Virus record (IMG/VR): IMGVR_UViG_3300031952_000095
Span: 1-31,114 of that record
Strand: one strand, 5' to 3'
DNA: 31,114 nt
From: a virus
Both the position numbers and the translations under genes were made by a program. The number at the start of each line of letters is the position of its first letter. The first letter of the stretch is position 1. This document shows positions 7,694 to 15,670 of this stretch, one piece after another. The notes below the pieces were generated by a model. That model made no database searches. It was given only the letters and a program-made list of their open reading frames with translations, and had not been told where the DNA came from.

Positions 7694-8070
7694 TATGCGA
7701 AATACTTCTTGACTGGTGTTTTACCCTTTTTAAGCCGACACTTGAGGTCGTCTGCCTCTCCTCGTTCTCGCATGTGTGCATACGGATCATCTGTTGTCAA
7801 CTTGTGCAAGTTCATGTTCCGTCTGCACCCAGCTTTGTCGAGATAGCCGTAACCTCTTATATAAGATACAGGCGCAAGCACCCCCTCAAGTGTTATTGAT
7901 GCCGCGCCTCTGCATAGAGGGCATTTAATAGAAGGTGTGATTTTAATACTGTGTGCTTCTTCCCAGATCAGCCTACCAGATTTGGCCACAATTATCACAA
8001 CGTCTTTTAGCTCACTCTTGACATCTGACAATTTGCAACCACTCTGGCATGCGTAATTATATCTTGGCAT
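7693..8070 (-). CDS. Zinc-ribbon protein (FmdB-like N-terminus)
   Basis: The 125-residue protein begins MPRYNYACQSGC, similar in style to the FmdB/zinc-ribbon regulatory family, and has a second CPLC pair (about 54-57), giving a four-cysteine metal site. The C-terminal third is basic (RRNMNLHKL...LKCRLKKGKTPVKKYF) and could bind nucleic acid. It lies between helicase and polymerase genes and overlaps the latter, so a replication accessory role is plausible but unproven. Confidence 0.6.
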   Translation of the reverse strand: MPRYNYACQSGCKLSDVKSELKDVVIIVAKSGRLIWEEAHSIKITPSIKCPLCRGAASITLEGVLAPVSYIRGYGYLDKAGCRRNMNLHKLTTDDPYAHMRERGEADDLKCRLKKGKTPVKKYFA

Positions 8071-8079
8071 ATTTATGTC

Positions 8080-9429
8080 CTATGTTATTGACTGCATCTT
8101 ATCTACTTCGACAATCATTGTGCTATAGTCAACTTTGGCACTGATCGTCTTAAATTTAAATCCATTTCTGTTTTTGGCCACATAAAACCTAAATCTACCA
8201 GCAGCATACTCTTCTGAATTCTGATTAATGCTAACCACATAATCAGATGGCATCATCTTACCATACGATTCAGCTGCTCTATTTATATCGATCACGCCGC
8301 CTCCGCCCCCTCCGCCACCCTGGCCACCTCCCTCACTCTTTTCCTTCCTAGCGCCTAATTCTCTATTGGTTTGCGTGGCAGTAAAAACCAGAACGTGCTC
8401 GCTCTGTGCAAGACCTCTAATCTCGGTTGCAACCCTTTTTTGTCTAACGTAGTCATCTTTGTTGTAATAAGACCTTTTGGACATCATTAGTTCTAGATAG
8501 TCAATAATTACAACATCAGCTACCCAATTTTTACTTTTTTTGAGCCACTTTATTATCTGGTATATAGTATCGACACTAATTTCATCTGGTGGAAATTCAT
8601 ATATTATTATGTCGCCAGTATGGCTTGATCTTTCCTTTTCAATCGCCGCTTCAACCTTTTCTTTATTCTGAATTCTTAGAGTTGTCGGTATTCTACTAAA
8701 AACTCCTGCATACCTTATCTTGGTCTTGGTTTTCGAAAGTTCAAGTGTAACATGCAGAACTTTAAGATTAGATCTGAAACACATCGCACCAGAATTGACC
8801 AATGTCAGTGATTTGCCAACCCCTGTTGGTGCCATCCAAACAAATACTTCCCCACGAGTTGGACCACCTTCGTTAATAAGCCTATCTAGATCTCTGAAGC
8901 CAGTCGTTAATTTTTCCTCAAAATCTAGATTGAAAATATCCTTGTAGGTTTTGAAGAATTCATCTCCAGCTTGTGATACATCAACAATTCTCTGTGCGTT
9001 TTCGAATATTTCTGAAATTTTATCATAATCGCCACTCTCATACGCGTCTATAGCCTCTTCATCATATAGCAATCCATATGCCTTACTTCTTGCCCAATCA
9101 ATGACAGTATCTTTAATCGTTGGTATTTCTCTTGGATCCGATGGTCGATCTACTACGTCTAATATTCTTTGATAGTCATCATCCACCGACAATTGCTTCA
9201 TTGCAATGTCGCGCACCATCTCTCGTGTTGGCATCACTTCATGTTTTTCGTATAACGAGCTGATAATTGCGTGCACGAACTTAACTTCTGGTAGATGGAA
9301 ATATTTTGTATCTATATGCTGTCCAACAGAACTAAAGAACTCCGGCGCAGTAAAGGCCAAAGATATAATGGCCTTCTCTTCATTTGGCCCAAATGGCCTC
9401 TCTTCACTTTTCCCCAATACCTCGTTCAT
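8080..9429 (-). CDS. Replicative DNA helicase, DnaB/gp41-like
   Basis: This 449-residue hexameric RecA-fold helicase would unwind DNA 5'-3' at the fork. It has an N-terminal helical domain (about 15-110) like DnaB-N, a linker, and the motor with Walker A APTGVGKS (200-207), the LHVTLELSK motif 1a, Walker B VVIIDYLE and FTATQTNRE (motif 3 with the sensor Gln). Unusually, the DNA-binding loop region before motif 4 contains an almost pure glycine run (GGGQGGGGGGGG). No primase domain is fused and none is seen nearby. It overlaps the upstream gene by four bases. RecA and SSB neighbours support the role. Confidence 0.9.
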   Translation of the reverse strand: MNEVLGKSEERPFGPNEEKAIISLAFTAPEFFSSVGQHIDTKYFHLPEVKFVHAIISSLYEKHEVMPTREMVRDIAMKQLSVDDDYQRILDVVDRPSDPREIPTIKDTVIDWARSKAYGLLYDEEAIDAYESGDYDKISEIFENAQRIVDVSQAGDEFFKTYKDIFNLDFEEKLTTGFRDLDRLINEGGPTRGEVFVWMAPTGVGKSLTLVNSGAMCFRSNLKVLHVTLELSKTKTKIRYAGVFSRIPTTLRIQNKEKVEAAIEKERSSHTGDIIIYEFPPDEISVDTIYQIIKWLKKSKNWVADVVIIDYLELMMSKRSYYNKDDYVRQKRVATEIRGLAQSEHVLVFTATQTNRELGARKEKSEGGGQGGGGGGGGVIDINRAAESYGKMMPSDYVVSINQNSEEYAAGRFRFYVAKNRNGFKFKTISAKVDYSTMIVEVDKMQSIT

Positions 9430-9758
9430 GTCTCAGTTCCTTCTGGGAAATACTTCTTAATTAGTTGATTTACGCGCTTGGTTTTGATATCAAGCGAGCG
9501 TTTCATGAGCAGAAGCGCGTCTTTGTAATTAATGAGTTCACTTTCATCAAAGAATATCTGATCAGTGTTCTTGATGTCTACCATTGACATCACGGTTGGT
9601 TCCGATGGTGGTTTTTGATTGACGTCGATTGTATAAAGCCACCTGCCTCTTGCACGGACTATATTGGAAACCTTATAGGCTTCCAAGAACCCCACTTTTG
9701 CAGACGCTTCAACATAAACTAGATCTCCGATATCCCAGTTAGGCTTTGACGCTGCCAT
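9426..9758 (-). CDS. Small SH3/KOW-like beta-barrel protein
   Basis: The 110-residue protein begins PNWDIGDLVYVEASAKVGFLEAYKVSNIVRARGRWLYTIDV, a pattern of short strands typical of SH3-like/KOW barrels. A helical, basic C-terminus follows (about 75-105). AAAAGGAGAG before the ATG is a strong ribosome site lying inside the end of recA. It resembles the equally placed small gene on the other side of recA (10823-11083) in size and fold, though sequence identity is low. It may modulate RecA or helicase, but there is no direct evidence. Confidence 0.6.
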   Translation of the reverse strand: MAASKPNWDIGDLVYVEASAKVGFLEAYKVSNIVRARGRWLYTIDVNQKPPSEPTVMSMVDIKNTDQIFFDESELINYKDALLLMKRSLDIKTKRVNQLIKKYFPEGTET

Positions 9759-10842
9759 CTTCTTCTCTCCTTTTCCTGTTGGGTATCATCAAATCCAAGA
9801 TCATCTCTTTGAGCTCCTTAGCTATATTTGGATTGTCCTTAAGATACTTAATGGCGGGCTGCTTCCCCTGTCCAAGCTTCTGCGATGCATAGCTAAGCCA
9901 GCTACCTGTCCTTTGGATGATCTTGCACTGCTCACCAAGATTCAAGATGTCAGCTTCTTCGCTGATACCCTTGCCATAATAAATTTCAAATTCAGCTTTT
10001 TTGAATGGTGACGCAACCTTGTTCTTGATTATGTGCGCTCTAACTATGTGGCCAATCGGGGCCTCTTCGCCCTTTGATGACAACCTAATACCCTCAACCT
10101 TTCTTAGATCAACTCTAACTGAAGCATAAAACTTTAGGGCTCGACCACCAGGCGTAGTCTCTGGGTTTCCAAATGACATTCCTGCTTTTTCTCTTATTTG
10201 GTTGATAAAAATCAGAGCAGTTTTACTCTGATTTACAACGCCCTTAATCTTTCTGAGAGATTGTGACATCAATCTTGCTTGCGCTGCGATATGCGAATCA
10301 CCAATTTCACCATCTAACTCTGCCTTTGGTACTATTGCGGCGACTGAGTCAATGATAATAACATCGACTGATTTCGATTTGCATAAGATTTCAGCGATCG
10401 TCAATACTTCTTCACCAGAGTCTGGCTGAGACACTAACAATTTGCTCATATTGACGCCTATATCTTTAGAATACCCAAGATCAAGGGCATGCTCGGCATC
10501 AATATATGCAGCTGTTCCACCGGCTCTTTGTGCACAAGCTACCGTCGAAAGTGCAAGCGTTGTCTTCCCGCTACCTTCCGCACCGAATATTTCACATATT
10601 CTACCCTTTGGGAATCCACCTATCCCAAGAGCTATGTCTACTGCCAACGACCCGCTAGATATAGACTCTATGTCTTTGATAATTGTACCATCACCTCGAA
10701 TAATCGCGCCGTCACCAAATCTCTTTTTGATTGCAGCCATGGCATTTTCTGCACCTTGCAAATCTTCGTTTACTTCATTCTCTTCGTTCTCTGGAAACTC
10801 AGAATCTCCTTCGCCCTTATTTTTATTTCTTTTCTTCGCCAT
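9739..10842 (-). CDS. recA: RecA recombinase (bacterial type)
   Basis: This 367-residue protein forms ATP-dependent filaments on ssDNA and promotes strand exchange. Bacterial RecA motifs are complete: Walker A GAEGSGKTT (87-95), the catalytic Glu in DAEHALDLGYSKDIGV, Walker B VDVIIIDSVAA, loop L1 VPKAELDGEIGDSH, and loop L2 with FINQIREKAGMSFGNPETTPGGRALKFYASVR. It is clearly bacterial RecA rather than T4 UvsX, although the neighbours are T4-like. A Lys/Glu-rich N-terminal extension of about 30 residues (MAKKRNKNKGEGDSE) is unusual. AAAGGAGG before the ATG is a near-perfect SD, which suggests high expression. Confidence 0.96.
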   Translation of the reverse strand: MAKKRNKNKGEGDSEFPENEENEVNEDLQGAENAMAAIKKRFGDGAIIRGDGTIIKDIESISSGSLAVDIALGIGGFPKGRICEIFGAEGSGKTTLALSTVACAQRAGGTAAYIDAEHALDLGYSKDIGVNMSKLLVSQPDSGEEVLTIAEILCKSKSVDVIIIDSVAAIVPKAELDGEIGDSHIAAQARLMSQSLRKIKGVVNQSKTALIFINQIREKAGMSFGNPETTPGGRALKFYASVRVDLRKVEGIRLSSKGEEAPIGHIVRAHIIKNKVASPFKKAEFEIYYGKGISEEADILNLGEQCKIIQRTGSWLSYASQKLGQGKQPAIKYLKDNPNIAKELKEMILDLMIPNRKRREEDGSVKA

Positions 10843-11083
10843 TTTTAGCCTCCTTTGTTAATTTACGGTTTATATAGTCATTCGGGTTGTATGACGCTAT
10901 TAGTCTTATCTCCGAAAGTGGCGTTCTAACTACTGTCTCATCTTTGGATATTAATACGTCGGAGCCGATAAAACCAATTACAGACCAGTTGCCTTGTGGT
11001 GATGCTGGTCTGCCTGGTGGGCCAGATAAGAATTTAATATTCTTAGCTGACTTAATTTGTACTATATCAAATTGTTTAAGCAA
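10823..11083 (-). CDS. Small SH3/KOW-like protein, TTG start
   Basis: The 86-residue frame starts with TTG at 11083; an in-frame TAG lies four codons upstream, and AGGA sits at proper spacing, so TTG is the likely start. The protein has a short-strand pattern (QFDIVQIKSAKN..NWSVIGFIGSDVLISKDETVVRTPLSEIRL) like an SH3/KOW barrel and a basic tail. It overlaps recA by 20 bases, so the pair is coupled. As the first gene of the minus-strand replication block it may have a regulatory role, but nothing more can be read. Confidence 0.5.
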   Translation of the reverse strand: MLKQFDIVQIKSAKNIKFLSGPPGRPASPQGNWSVIGFIGSDVLISKDETVVRTPLSEIRLIASYNPNDYINRKLTKEAKNGEEKK

Positions 11084-11131
11084 TGTTCGATCCTAATCAA
11101 ATGTAAATATAGAAAGAATGAGGAGACTATT
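11084..11131. promoter_or_regulatory. 48-bp divergent region with TGTAAATA box
   Basis: The divergent starts of the minus-strand block and the plus-strand gene are only 48 bases apart. TGTAAATA (11102-11109) differs by one base from the T4 late -10 element TATAAATA and stands 22 bases before the plus-strand ATG. It is suggestive only in AT-rich DNA. Confidence 0.3.
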
Positions 11132-11836
11132 ATGGCTCTTAATCCCAATGAAAAAATGCTGCTCGAGGCGATATCGTCCATGCTGCAGCAAGATGCTCGC
11201 CTCGGAGTTCCTATTCATAATGAAACCTCACATACGTCGCAATTTAGGTGGGAGGGTATAGACGACGCATTCGCGCTAAAAGCAGCTGAATCGCCGTTTG
11301 CCGACTCCCTAACGTCCGCGTTCTTTGCAGTACACAGTCATAAGTACATTGACAACCCAACTTTCAAATTATCTTTCGAGAAAGAGATGTCAGCTAGAGC
11401 CGTTCCAATGGAGGAACGACTTCAGGCTTTGAAATACCTCGACGCAATGGTCAATGAACTATCTCCATCAAAGCCGTCAGAGCAAGACGCTGGATGGAAT
11501 CCAAATATGGATGAGATTGCCGACATGACAAGCCATGCGGATAATAGAAAGCCGCAAACTTCTAAGCCATTCACTGGTGGTGGGCCAGCACCCGAAGGCG
11601 ATAGGGGCGGTAAGGGTGGGATCTATATGGAAGCATTTGAAGATTCAGTTAACGTAAACACCACAAGTGGAATCTGGAAGGTTACATATAAAGTGACGGC
11701 AGATCAAGATCAAAAGATATCGGCGGTGCGTGCTATTAACGAAGAGACTAGTGAATCGATAAATAATGTATATGAGAAACTTGGGATAAACGACGATGAT
11801 TTATGGTCGGCAATAGATAAGGAAATCCGCGAATAA
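11132..11836 (+). CDS. Unknown protein, 234 aa
   Basis: I choose ATG 11132 because GAGGAG precedes it at good spacing; a longer frame back to 11057 lacks a ribosome site. The 234-residue protein has a helical N-terminal half (about 5-110), a Gly/Pro-rich hinge (FTGGGPAPEGDRGGKGG, about 150-166) and a C-terminal beta-then-helix module (WKVTYKVTAD...). I recognise no family. The adjacent genes at 11837 and 12150 follow with no gap, so the three form an operon pointing away from the replication genes, and a virion or late role is possible. Confidence 0.65.
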   Translation: MALNPNEKMLLEAISSMLQQDARLGVPIHNETSHTSQFRWEGIDDAFALKAAESPFADSLTSAFFAVHSHKYIDNPTFKLSFEKEMSARAVPMEERLQALKYLDAMVNELSPSKPSEQDAGWNPNMDEIADMTSHADNRKPQTSKPFTGGGPAPEGDRGGKGGIYMEAFEDSVNVNTTSGIWKVTYKVTADQDQKISAVRAINEETSESINNVYEKLGINDDDLWSAIDKEIRE

Positions 11837-12160
11837 ATGCCTATCCTCAATGAGAAATTGTTGGGTTCATTATCAAACCGCCTACGATATCAGCTCGAAC
11901 GCATCAACATTGGTGGTATTTCTGAATGGGATCCAATATTTTCAAATGCTTACGGAATGGGCAACGGAAATACATTAGTAATATTAATGCGTCCACTCGG
12001 CCCCGACAAGCCAGATATCGCTGACGATGCGCAAAAATCAGAAGAACTGAAAACATTAATTGGTGATATTATTAAGCAAAATAAATTAAATGTGTCGGAC
12101 TTATCATTTCACAAATGGAATACCGGGTTTTTGGCTGCGGTATCACTAAATGAAGCTTGA
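11837..12160 (+). CDS. Unknown protein, 107 aa
   Basis: The ATG immediately follows the stop of the preceding gene. The 107-residue protein has an N-terminal amphipathic helix (NEKLLGSLSNRLRYQLERI), then a possible beta region (NTLVILMRPLG) and a helical segment, with no metal or catalytic motif. I do not recognise it. Spacing indicates coupled translation within the three-gene plus-strand unit. Confidence 0.55.
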   Translation: MPILNEKLLGSLSNRLRYQLERINIGGISEWDPIFSNAYGMGNGNTLVILMRPLGPDKPDIADDAQKSEELKTLIGDIIKQNKLNVSDLSFHKWNTGFLAAVSLNEA

Positions 12161-12431
12161 TTATTTGTATAATATGGGGTTAATCGCCTATAAGGGGCAA
12201 TTTCTAAAACAACAAGACCCGAATAGACCAGAACTAACTGGGCAACCATTGTCGTCAAGGAGCGGCAATCAAGACACGCCGCTAAAGCCAGAACACAGAA
12301 AATTCTTTAATGCGCCATCTCCTGGCACTGCTGGAAAGATAGGGTATCCCGACCAATCGTGGAGTAATATTAAGTCATTCACACCAAGCGGGGCAATAGT
12401 CAGACCATATAATTTATATTCACACCACTAA
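12150..12431 (+). CDS. Unknown small protein starting MKLDYLYN
   Basis: The 93-residue product begins MKLDYLYNMG, strikingly like MKLDLLYE of the gene at 464-850, but the glutamate of the proposed cleavage site is replaced by Asn. It could be an uncleaved or degenerate member of the tagged set, or a chance match. The rest is polar, rich in Pro, Ser and Gly, and looks disordered. It overlaps the upstream gene by 11 bases and its stop overlaps the convergent zinc protein by four bases. Confidence 0.55.
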   Translation: MKLDYLYNMGLIAYKGQFLKQQDPNRPELTGQPLSSRSGNQDTPLKPEHRKFFNAPSPGTAGKIGYPDQSWSNIKSFTPSGAIVRPYNLYSHH

Positions 12432-13174
12432 GGAACAATACCCTCGCCACCGCACGCTATACACGCACTGCCCTTTAATTTGCCAGTGCCACCACAAGAG
12501 TTACAATTGTGCACCAGATAACCACCTCTTATTAAGTCTGGTGGTTTGCTTTTGCTAGTTTCTGCTAGTTGTTTAAACCTTGTCTGTAGTGCAAGATCAC
12601 CGCCCGAGTTAACTATCTTGATATCTGTCTGCCCACCTTCATTATCTATAATTTTTTTGGGTAAGATAATAGACCCACGCGACGGAGTAGTCAATTTCTG
12701 TTGGTCTTTTACTGTCTCTCTTAATGTGGCTTTTGGTAAGTTATAATTGTCGTGTTTTTCAGCGTCACTGGGAGCGTCAGATGACGGAAGAATGATTGGC
12801 TCTGGTTCGGCAACCGCAGTTTTTGCGGTAATTTGATTTCTAGAACCCACTTTTTGAGCTCTAAGTCCAGATGGCAATTTATGTGGTTGTATTTGAGCAG
12901 CTGGAGCCGGAGCAGCTGGAGCCGGAGCAGCTGGAGTTATTGCGGCTACTTTGGTTGGCTCGATTAGTATTAGACCATACTTTTGGGCCACTTCTCTGGC
13001 TTTGCTGATCTCATCGATCTGCTTTGAAATAGCTGCTTTTATTTTCTTGGGAGATGAATCCTCATGGTCTGAGCATATTGCTACATTATATTCAATACTA
13101 TCGATGGTAACAGTCATCTTGGTATTTAAATTAGTTGCCGAATCACAGATGGCGCATCTATTTAATAGGTTCAT
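12428..13174 (-). CDS. Protein with N-terminal zinc site and C-terminal DnaJ-type zinc finger
   Basis: I place the start at ATG 13174 because GGAG stands seven bases upstream; the longer frame would begin with an unrelated hydrophobic stretch. The 248-residue protein has CAIC (7-10) with C34 and H37, then a helix, a long Ala/Pro and polar linker (about 85-190), and at the C-terminus CNSCGGTGKLKGSACIACGGEGIV. The latter is a CxxCxGxG pair as in the DnaJ cysteine-rich domain. No J-domain is present. It may bind partner proteins or RNA. The tethered two-zinc-finger layout suggests an adaptor. I do not know the family. Confidence 0.65.
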   Translation of the reverse strand: MNLLNRCAICDSATNLNTKMTVTIDSIEYNVAICSDHEDSSPKKIKAAISKQIDEISKAREVAQKYGLILIEPTKVAAITPAAPAPAAPAPAAQIQPHKLPSGLRAQKVGSRNQITAKTAVAEPEPIILPSSDAPSDAEKHDNYNLPKATLRETVKDQQKLTTPSRGSIILPKKIIDNEGGQTDIKIVNSGGDLALQTRFKQLAETSKSKPPDLIRGGYLVHNCNSCGGTGKLKGSACIACGGEGIVP

Positions 13175-13190
13175 GGAGTTCTCCAATGGA
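13172..13190. promoter_or_regulatory. Face-to-face ribosome sites of divergent genes
   Basis: CATGGAGTTCTCCAATG carries both starts: ATG on the minus strand (13174) and ATG on the plus strand (13186). GGAG for each gene lies between them on its own strand. Each mRNA must therefore begin within the other gene. Confidence 0.7.
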
Positions 13191-13599
13191 TGACAATCGA
13201 CCATCAAAGGTTGAAATAATTGAAATAGGTTTAGATGAAACCCTAAAATTAGAAATAGAAAGGCAATCAATGTTATCAAATGATATCCAAATTAAACTAA
13301 AAGGCCAATTGGATGGTCTAAGACCGCAGCCGATTAACAAGAAAGAAACTGCACAGCGCAAATGGGAGGGCAAGCTCGACATCATTTTCAAGATACTCGA
13401 TAGCGCACGTGGCGAGACTCCACCGAGGTACGTACCCAAAAATGATCTGACGTCTGCCATATCTTGTGACGATAAAGAATTATCGCCGTTGATGCAAAAA
13501 TTCAAACAATATCTTAGAACAACTAAAGAAGACAAATGGACGTTAACTAAACGCCACATTAAGAACGTTACGTGTTACTCACTTGCCCCGTTTGCTTAA
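13186..13599 (+). CDS. Unknown protein, 137 aa
   Basis: ATG 13186 is preceded by GGAG, so I prefer it to the longer frame. The 137-residue protein is charged and mostly helical: an acidic N-terminus (SKVEIIEIGLDETLKLEIE), then a Lys/Gln-rich segment and a basic C-terminus (WTLTKRHIKNVTCYSLAPF). No family is recognised. It is a single plus-strand gene wedged between two minus-strand genes, with a 32-base tail-to-tail overlap with the UDG gene and a divergent start only 11 bases from the neighbour. Antisense transcription must occur across it. Confidence 0.6.
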   Translation: MDDNRPSKVEIIEIGLDETLKLEIERQSMLSNDIQIKLKGQLDGLRPQPINKKETAQRKWEGKLDIIFKILDSARGETPPRYVPKNDLTSAISCDDKELSPLMQKFKQYLRTTKEDKWTLTKRHIKNVTCYSLAPFA

Positions 13600-14251
13600 G
13601 ATTTTTCATCATTAAACACAGCAATTCGACGCATCTATCAAATCTTTCTTTTCTTTCTTCTACTATCATATTTCTAGGCGACGGATGATATATTGCATAT
13701 ACCTTCTTTTTGATCAATTCTGAGTATGTGAATTTACCAAGTGCCTTAGCGTATAAAGCGTCTGGGCACAATATTTCAAAAGGAACTGCACCAAGCGTAA
13801 TCACAAATTGAGGGCTTATAATTTCTAGCTCCATGAGCAAGAATAACTTACATTTATCTACTTCGCCCGGTTCTGGCTTACGATTGTCTGGCGTATAACA
13901 TTTTACTATATTGGTGATATAAAAATCATTTCTCGTTAGGCCATATTTTTCAATTTCTTGGTTAAACTTTTTACCAGCATCGCCAACGAACGGTTGATCC
14001 TGCTTGCATTCTTCAAAGCCGGGGTTCTGCCCGATCACCATGAACTTACTTGGCACCATGGTGCTAAAAACGTGCGGATCTATACTTTCTTTATGCGCCA
14101 CCTGATGCCCGCGCCCAAGTTGACATAAGACGCAATCCTTGCATGTGTCACGTAGCGACCTGAGCATCGTCATTCTAGCATCATTCATGGGAATCCAATC
14201 AAAATGAGCTCTTTCCCTTTCCATCCTATCTTCTTCATAATCATACATCAT
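13568..14251 (-). CDS. Family 4 (Fe-S) uracil-DNA glycosylase
   Basis: This 227-residue enzyme excises uracil from DNA. Motif 1 GQNPGFEE (74-81) is followed by QPFVGDAGKKF (86-96); TNIVKC (113-118) and the C-terminal YHPSP (188-192) are also family hallmarks. Fe-S ligands are probably C40, C43, C118 and C134, with the 15-residue spacing between the last two typical of the family. Phage versions protect against uracil incorporation or help recombination repair. ATGA overlap couples it to the flavoprotein gene upstream. Confidence 0.9.
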   Translation of the reverse strand: MMYDYEEDRMERERAHFDWIPMNDARMTMLRSLRDTCKDCVLCQLGRGHQVAHKESIDPHVFSTMVPSKFMVIGQNPGFEECKQDQPFVGDAGKKFNQEIEKYGLTRNDFYITNIVKCYTPDNRKPEPGEVDKCKLFLLMELEIISPQFVITLGAVPFEILCPDALYAKALGKFTYSELIKKKVYAIYHPSPRNMIVEERKERFDRCVELLCLMMKNLKQTGQVSNT

Positions 14252-15144
14252 TTTAGTGAAAATAGTTTACTTATACTAGATGCTATATCAAAAAAGTAGT
14301 CCCACCTAGCATTGCTGCCAATACAGAATATTGATTTTGATTCTAATTTCTTAATTATTTCAATTGGGGGTGCGCCGTCTGGAAATGCCTCTTTTATAAT
14401 TGTGTTCGATATTATTCTAAACCTATCTTTAGCTAATAAAGAAAAGACCTTTTCGGCATTAGATACTTCGCTATTGGCAAAAAATTGATATAAATTATTA
14501 TTTAAAACATTAACCTTCCAAAAAGGAATGGCTACGTCACCTATATAACATCTTTGTGCGCCCTCTAAGTTGAAAACGTCAGTCGCCATCAAAAAGACAT
14601 GATAGTCAAGTGATTTTAGAACTGAGTCGTCACCAACCAATTCGAGTAACGCGTTTAATGGAATTGTACTAATTATTCTATCGTATGATATTTCTGTGCC
14701 ATCCGATGTAATAACGCGTTTATCTAATATTCTGATGATTTGTGGTGGAGACTTTAATATTTCATCTTGATATTTTGAGATCAATAAATCGTACAATGAT
14801 TTAGCAGTCAATTCATAGACGTTAAAGTCTCTACATAGCATATTATAGGCAGCTGGATGGCTTTGAAAAACTTTATCGACAATGGTCGACGCCCACGTTC
14901 TTTTATTGAATATTAGCTCGCCGCGATATGACACTGCTACTGGGAAATATTTCTTGCGTAATGGGAGGCCAATAAGTGTGGCCAATCTTGGGCCGTCTTC
15001 GCTTGCTTCGATGTGGTTGTCAGATATCGGGATCTGATGTGAGAAAAAACGAGATTTTTTATATGCAATAAATTTACTCTGCTCGCCCAATATTAAGTGA
15101 GCGAGAAGTCCATTCAACCCACTCCCTAAGATAATATCAGTCAA
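14248..15144 (-). CDS. FAD-dependent oxidoreductase, amine-oxidase/UDP-galactopyranose mutase-like
   Basis: The 298-residue protein starts with a Rossmann dinucleotide motif, IILGSGLNGLLAHLIL (GxGxxG), and residues KFIAYKKSR follow where the second strand of the fold is expected. SYDRIISTIPLNALLEL is the conserved strand-helix of the amine-oxidase/protoporphyrinogen-oxidase superfamily. The C-terminal FCIGSNARWDYFFDIASS matches the FAD-closing GRxxxWxY-like segment of UDP-galactopyranose-mutase relatives. The protein is shorter than typical members (about 360-450). The substrate is unknown; nucleotide-sugar or modified-base metabolism are options. It is unusual in a replication block beside UDG. 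Confidence 0.65.
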   Translation of the reverse strand: MTDIILGSGLNGLLAHLILGEQSKFIAYKKSRFFSHQIPISDNHIEASEDGPRLATLIGLPLRKKYFPVAVSYRGELIFNKRTWASTIVDKVFQSHPAAYNMLCRDFNVYELTAKSLYDLLISKYQDEILKSPPQIIRILDKRVITSDGTEISYDRIISTIPLNALLELVGDDSVLKSLDYHVFLMATDVFNLEGAQRCYIGDVAIPFWKVNVLNNNLYQFFANSEVSNAEKVFSLLAKDRFRIISNTIIKEAFPDGAPPIEIIKKLESKSIFCIGSNARWDYFFDIASSISKLFSLK

Positions 15145-15670
15145 GTTTCATCGCCCCAGATTTGATCGGGTCACTAAATTCAGATAAGTCAGGCTTTGGT
15201 TCTGCCTTTGGTGCCTCAACTGCCTTTGGTGCCTCAACTGCCTTTGGCGCCTCAACTGCCTTTGGTGCCTCAACTGCCTTTGGTGCCTCAATGATCTTCG
15301 ATGTTTCAATTGACTTGGCTTCAGACGATTTTGGCATCGTATTCTGAAGTTTGGTATTCGGCGGTCCAAGCTTTGGTCTGCCACTATTACCAGGCGATAG
15401 GCACCGCTGACATACTACTATATCTTTACCATCTTTAATCACAATGTCTGACGCGCCAAATTGGATCAAATTACCACATTCTGGGCATGTTGTTATATAT
15501 GCAATTGGCAATACGCCTCTACCTGACTCGTCATGTCCTTGGCCATCGTAATCTTTCCCATCCCACTGTACTGGTCTAGATTCAACTTCAGCGCCATTAA
15601 CAAATACGTGGCGTAAACTATACGCTAGAACAGTTTTATCAGACATATTAACTTTCTTCTTCTCGCTCAT
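15137..15670 (-). CDS. Zinc-ribbon protein with EAPKAV repeat tail
   Basis: ATG 15670 is preceded by GGAGGAG; a TTG six bases upstream is not needed. The 177-residue protein has a zinc ribbon (CPECG...CQRC, about residues 60-90). A C-terminal low-complexity tail made of the hexapeptide EAPKAV in about five copies follows, then a short conserved-looking end (LSEFSDPIKSGAMKLD). The tail may be a flexible tether. The protein overlaps the flavoprotein gene by eight bases. The function is unknown; the zinc ribbon and the location suggest nucleic acid contact. Confidence 0.6.
   Translation of the reverse strand: MSEKKKVNMSDKTVLAYSLRHVFVNGAEVESRPVQWDGKDYDGQGHDESGRGVLPIAYITTCPECGNLIQFGASDIVIKDGKDIVVCQRCLSPGNSGRPKLGPPNTKLQNTMPKSSEAKSIETSKIIEAPKAVEAPKAVEAPKAVEAPKAVEAPKAEPKPDLSEFSDPIKSGAMKLD
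15203..15292. repeat. 18-bp tandem repeat, five units (EAPKAV codons)
   Basis: Five adjacent copies of TGCCTTTGGTGCCTCAAC (plus strand, one or two substitutions among them) encode the EAPKAV repeats. Near identity indicates recent slippage or unequal recombination. Confidence 0.9.

Noticed and set aside
12150-12431. MKLDYLYN start as an eleventh tagged protein
   Set aside because: The Glu of the (L/I)xE site is Asn. Kept only as a possible degenerate case.
13158-13559. Minus-strand 133-aa frame
   Set aside because: Shadow of the plus-strand gene 13186-13599, with no ribosome site and unprotein-like composition.
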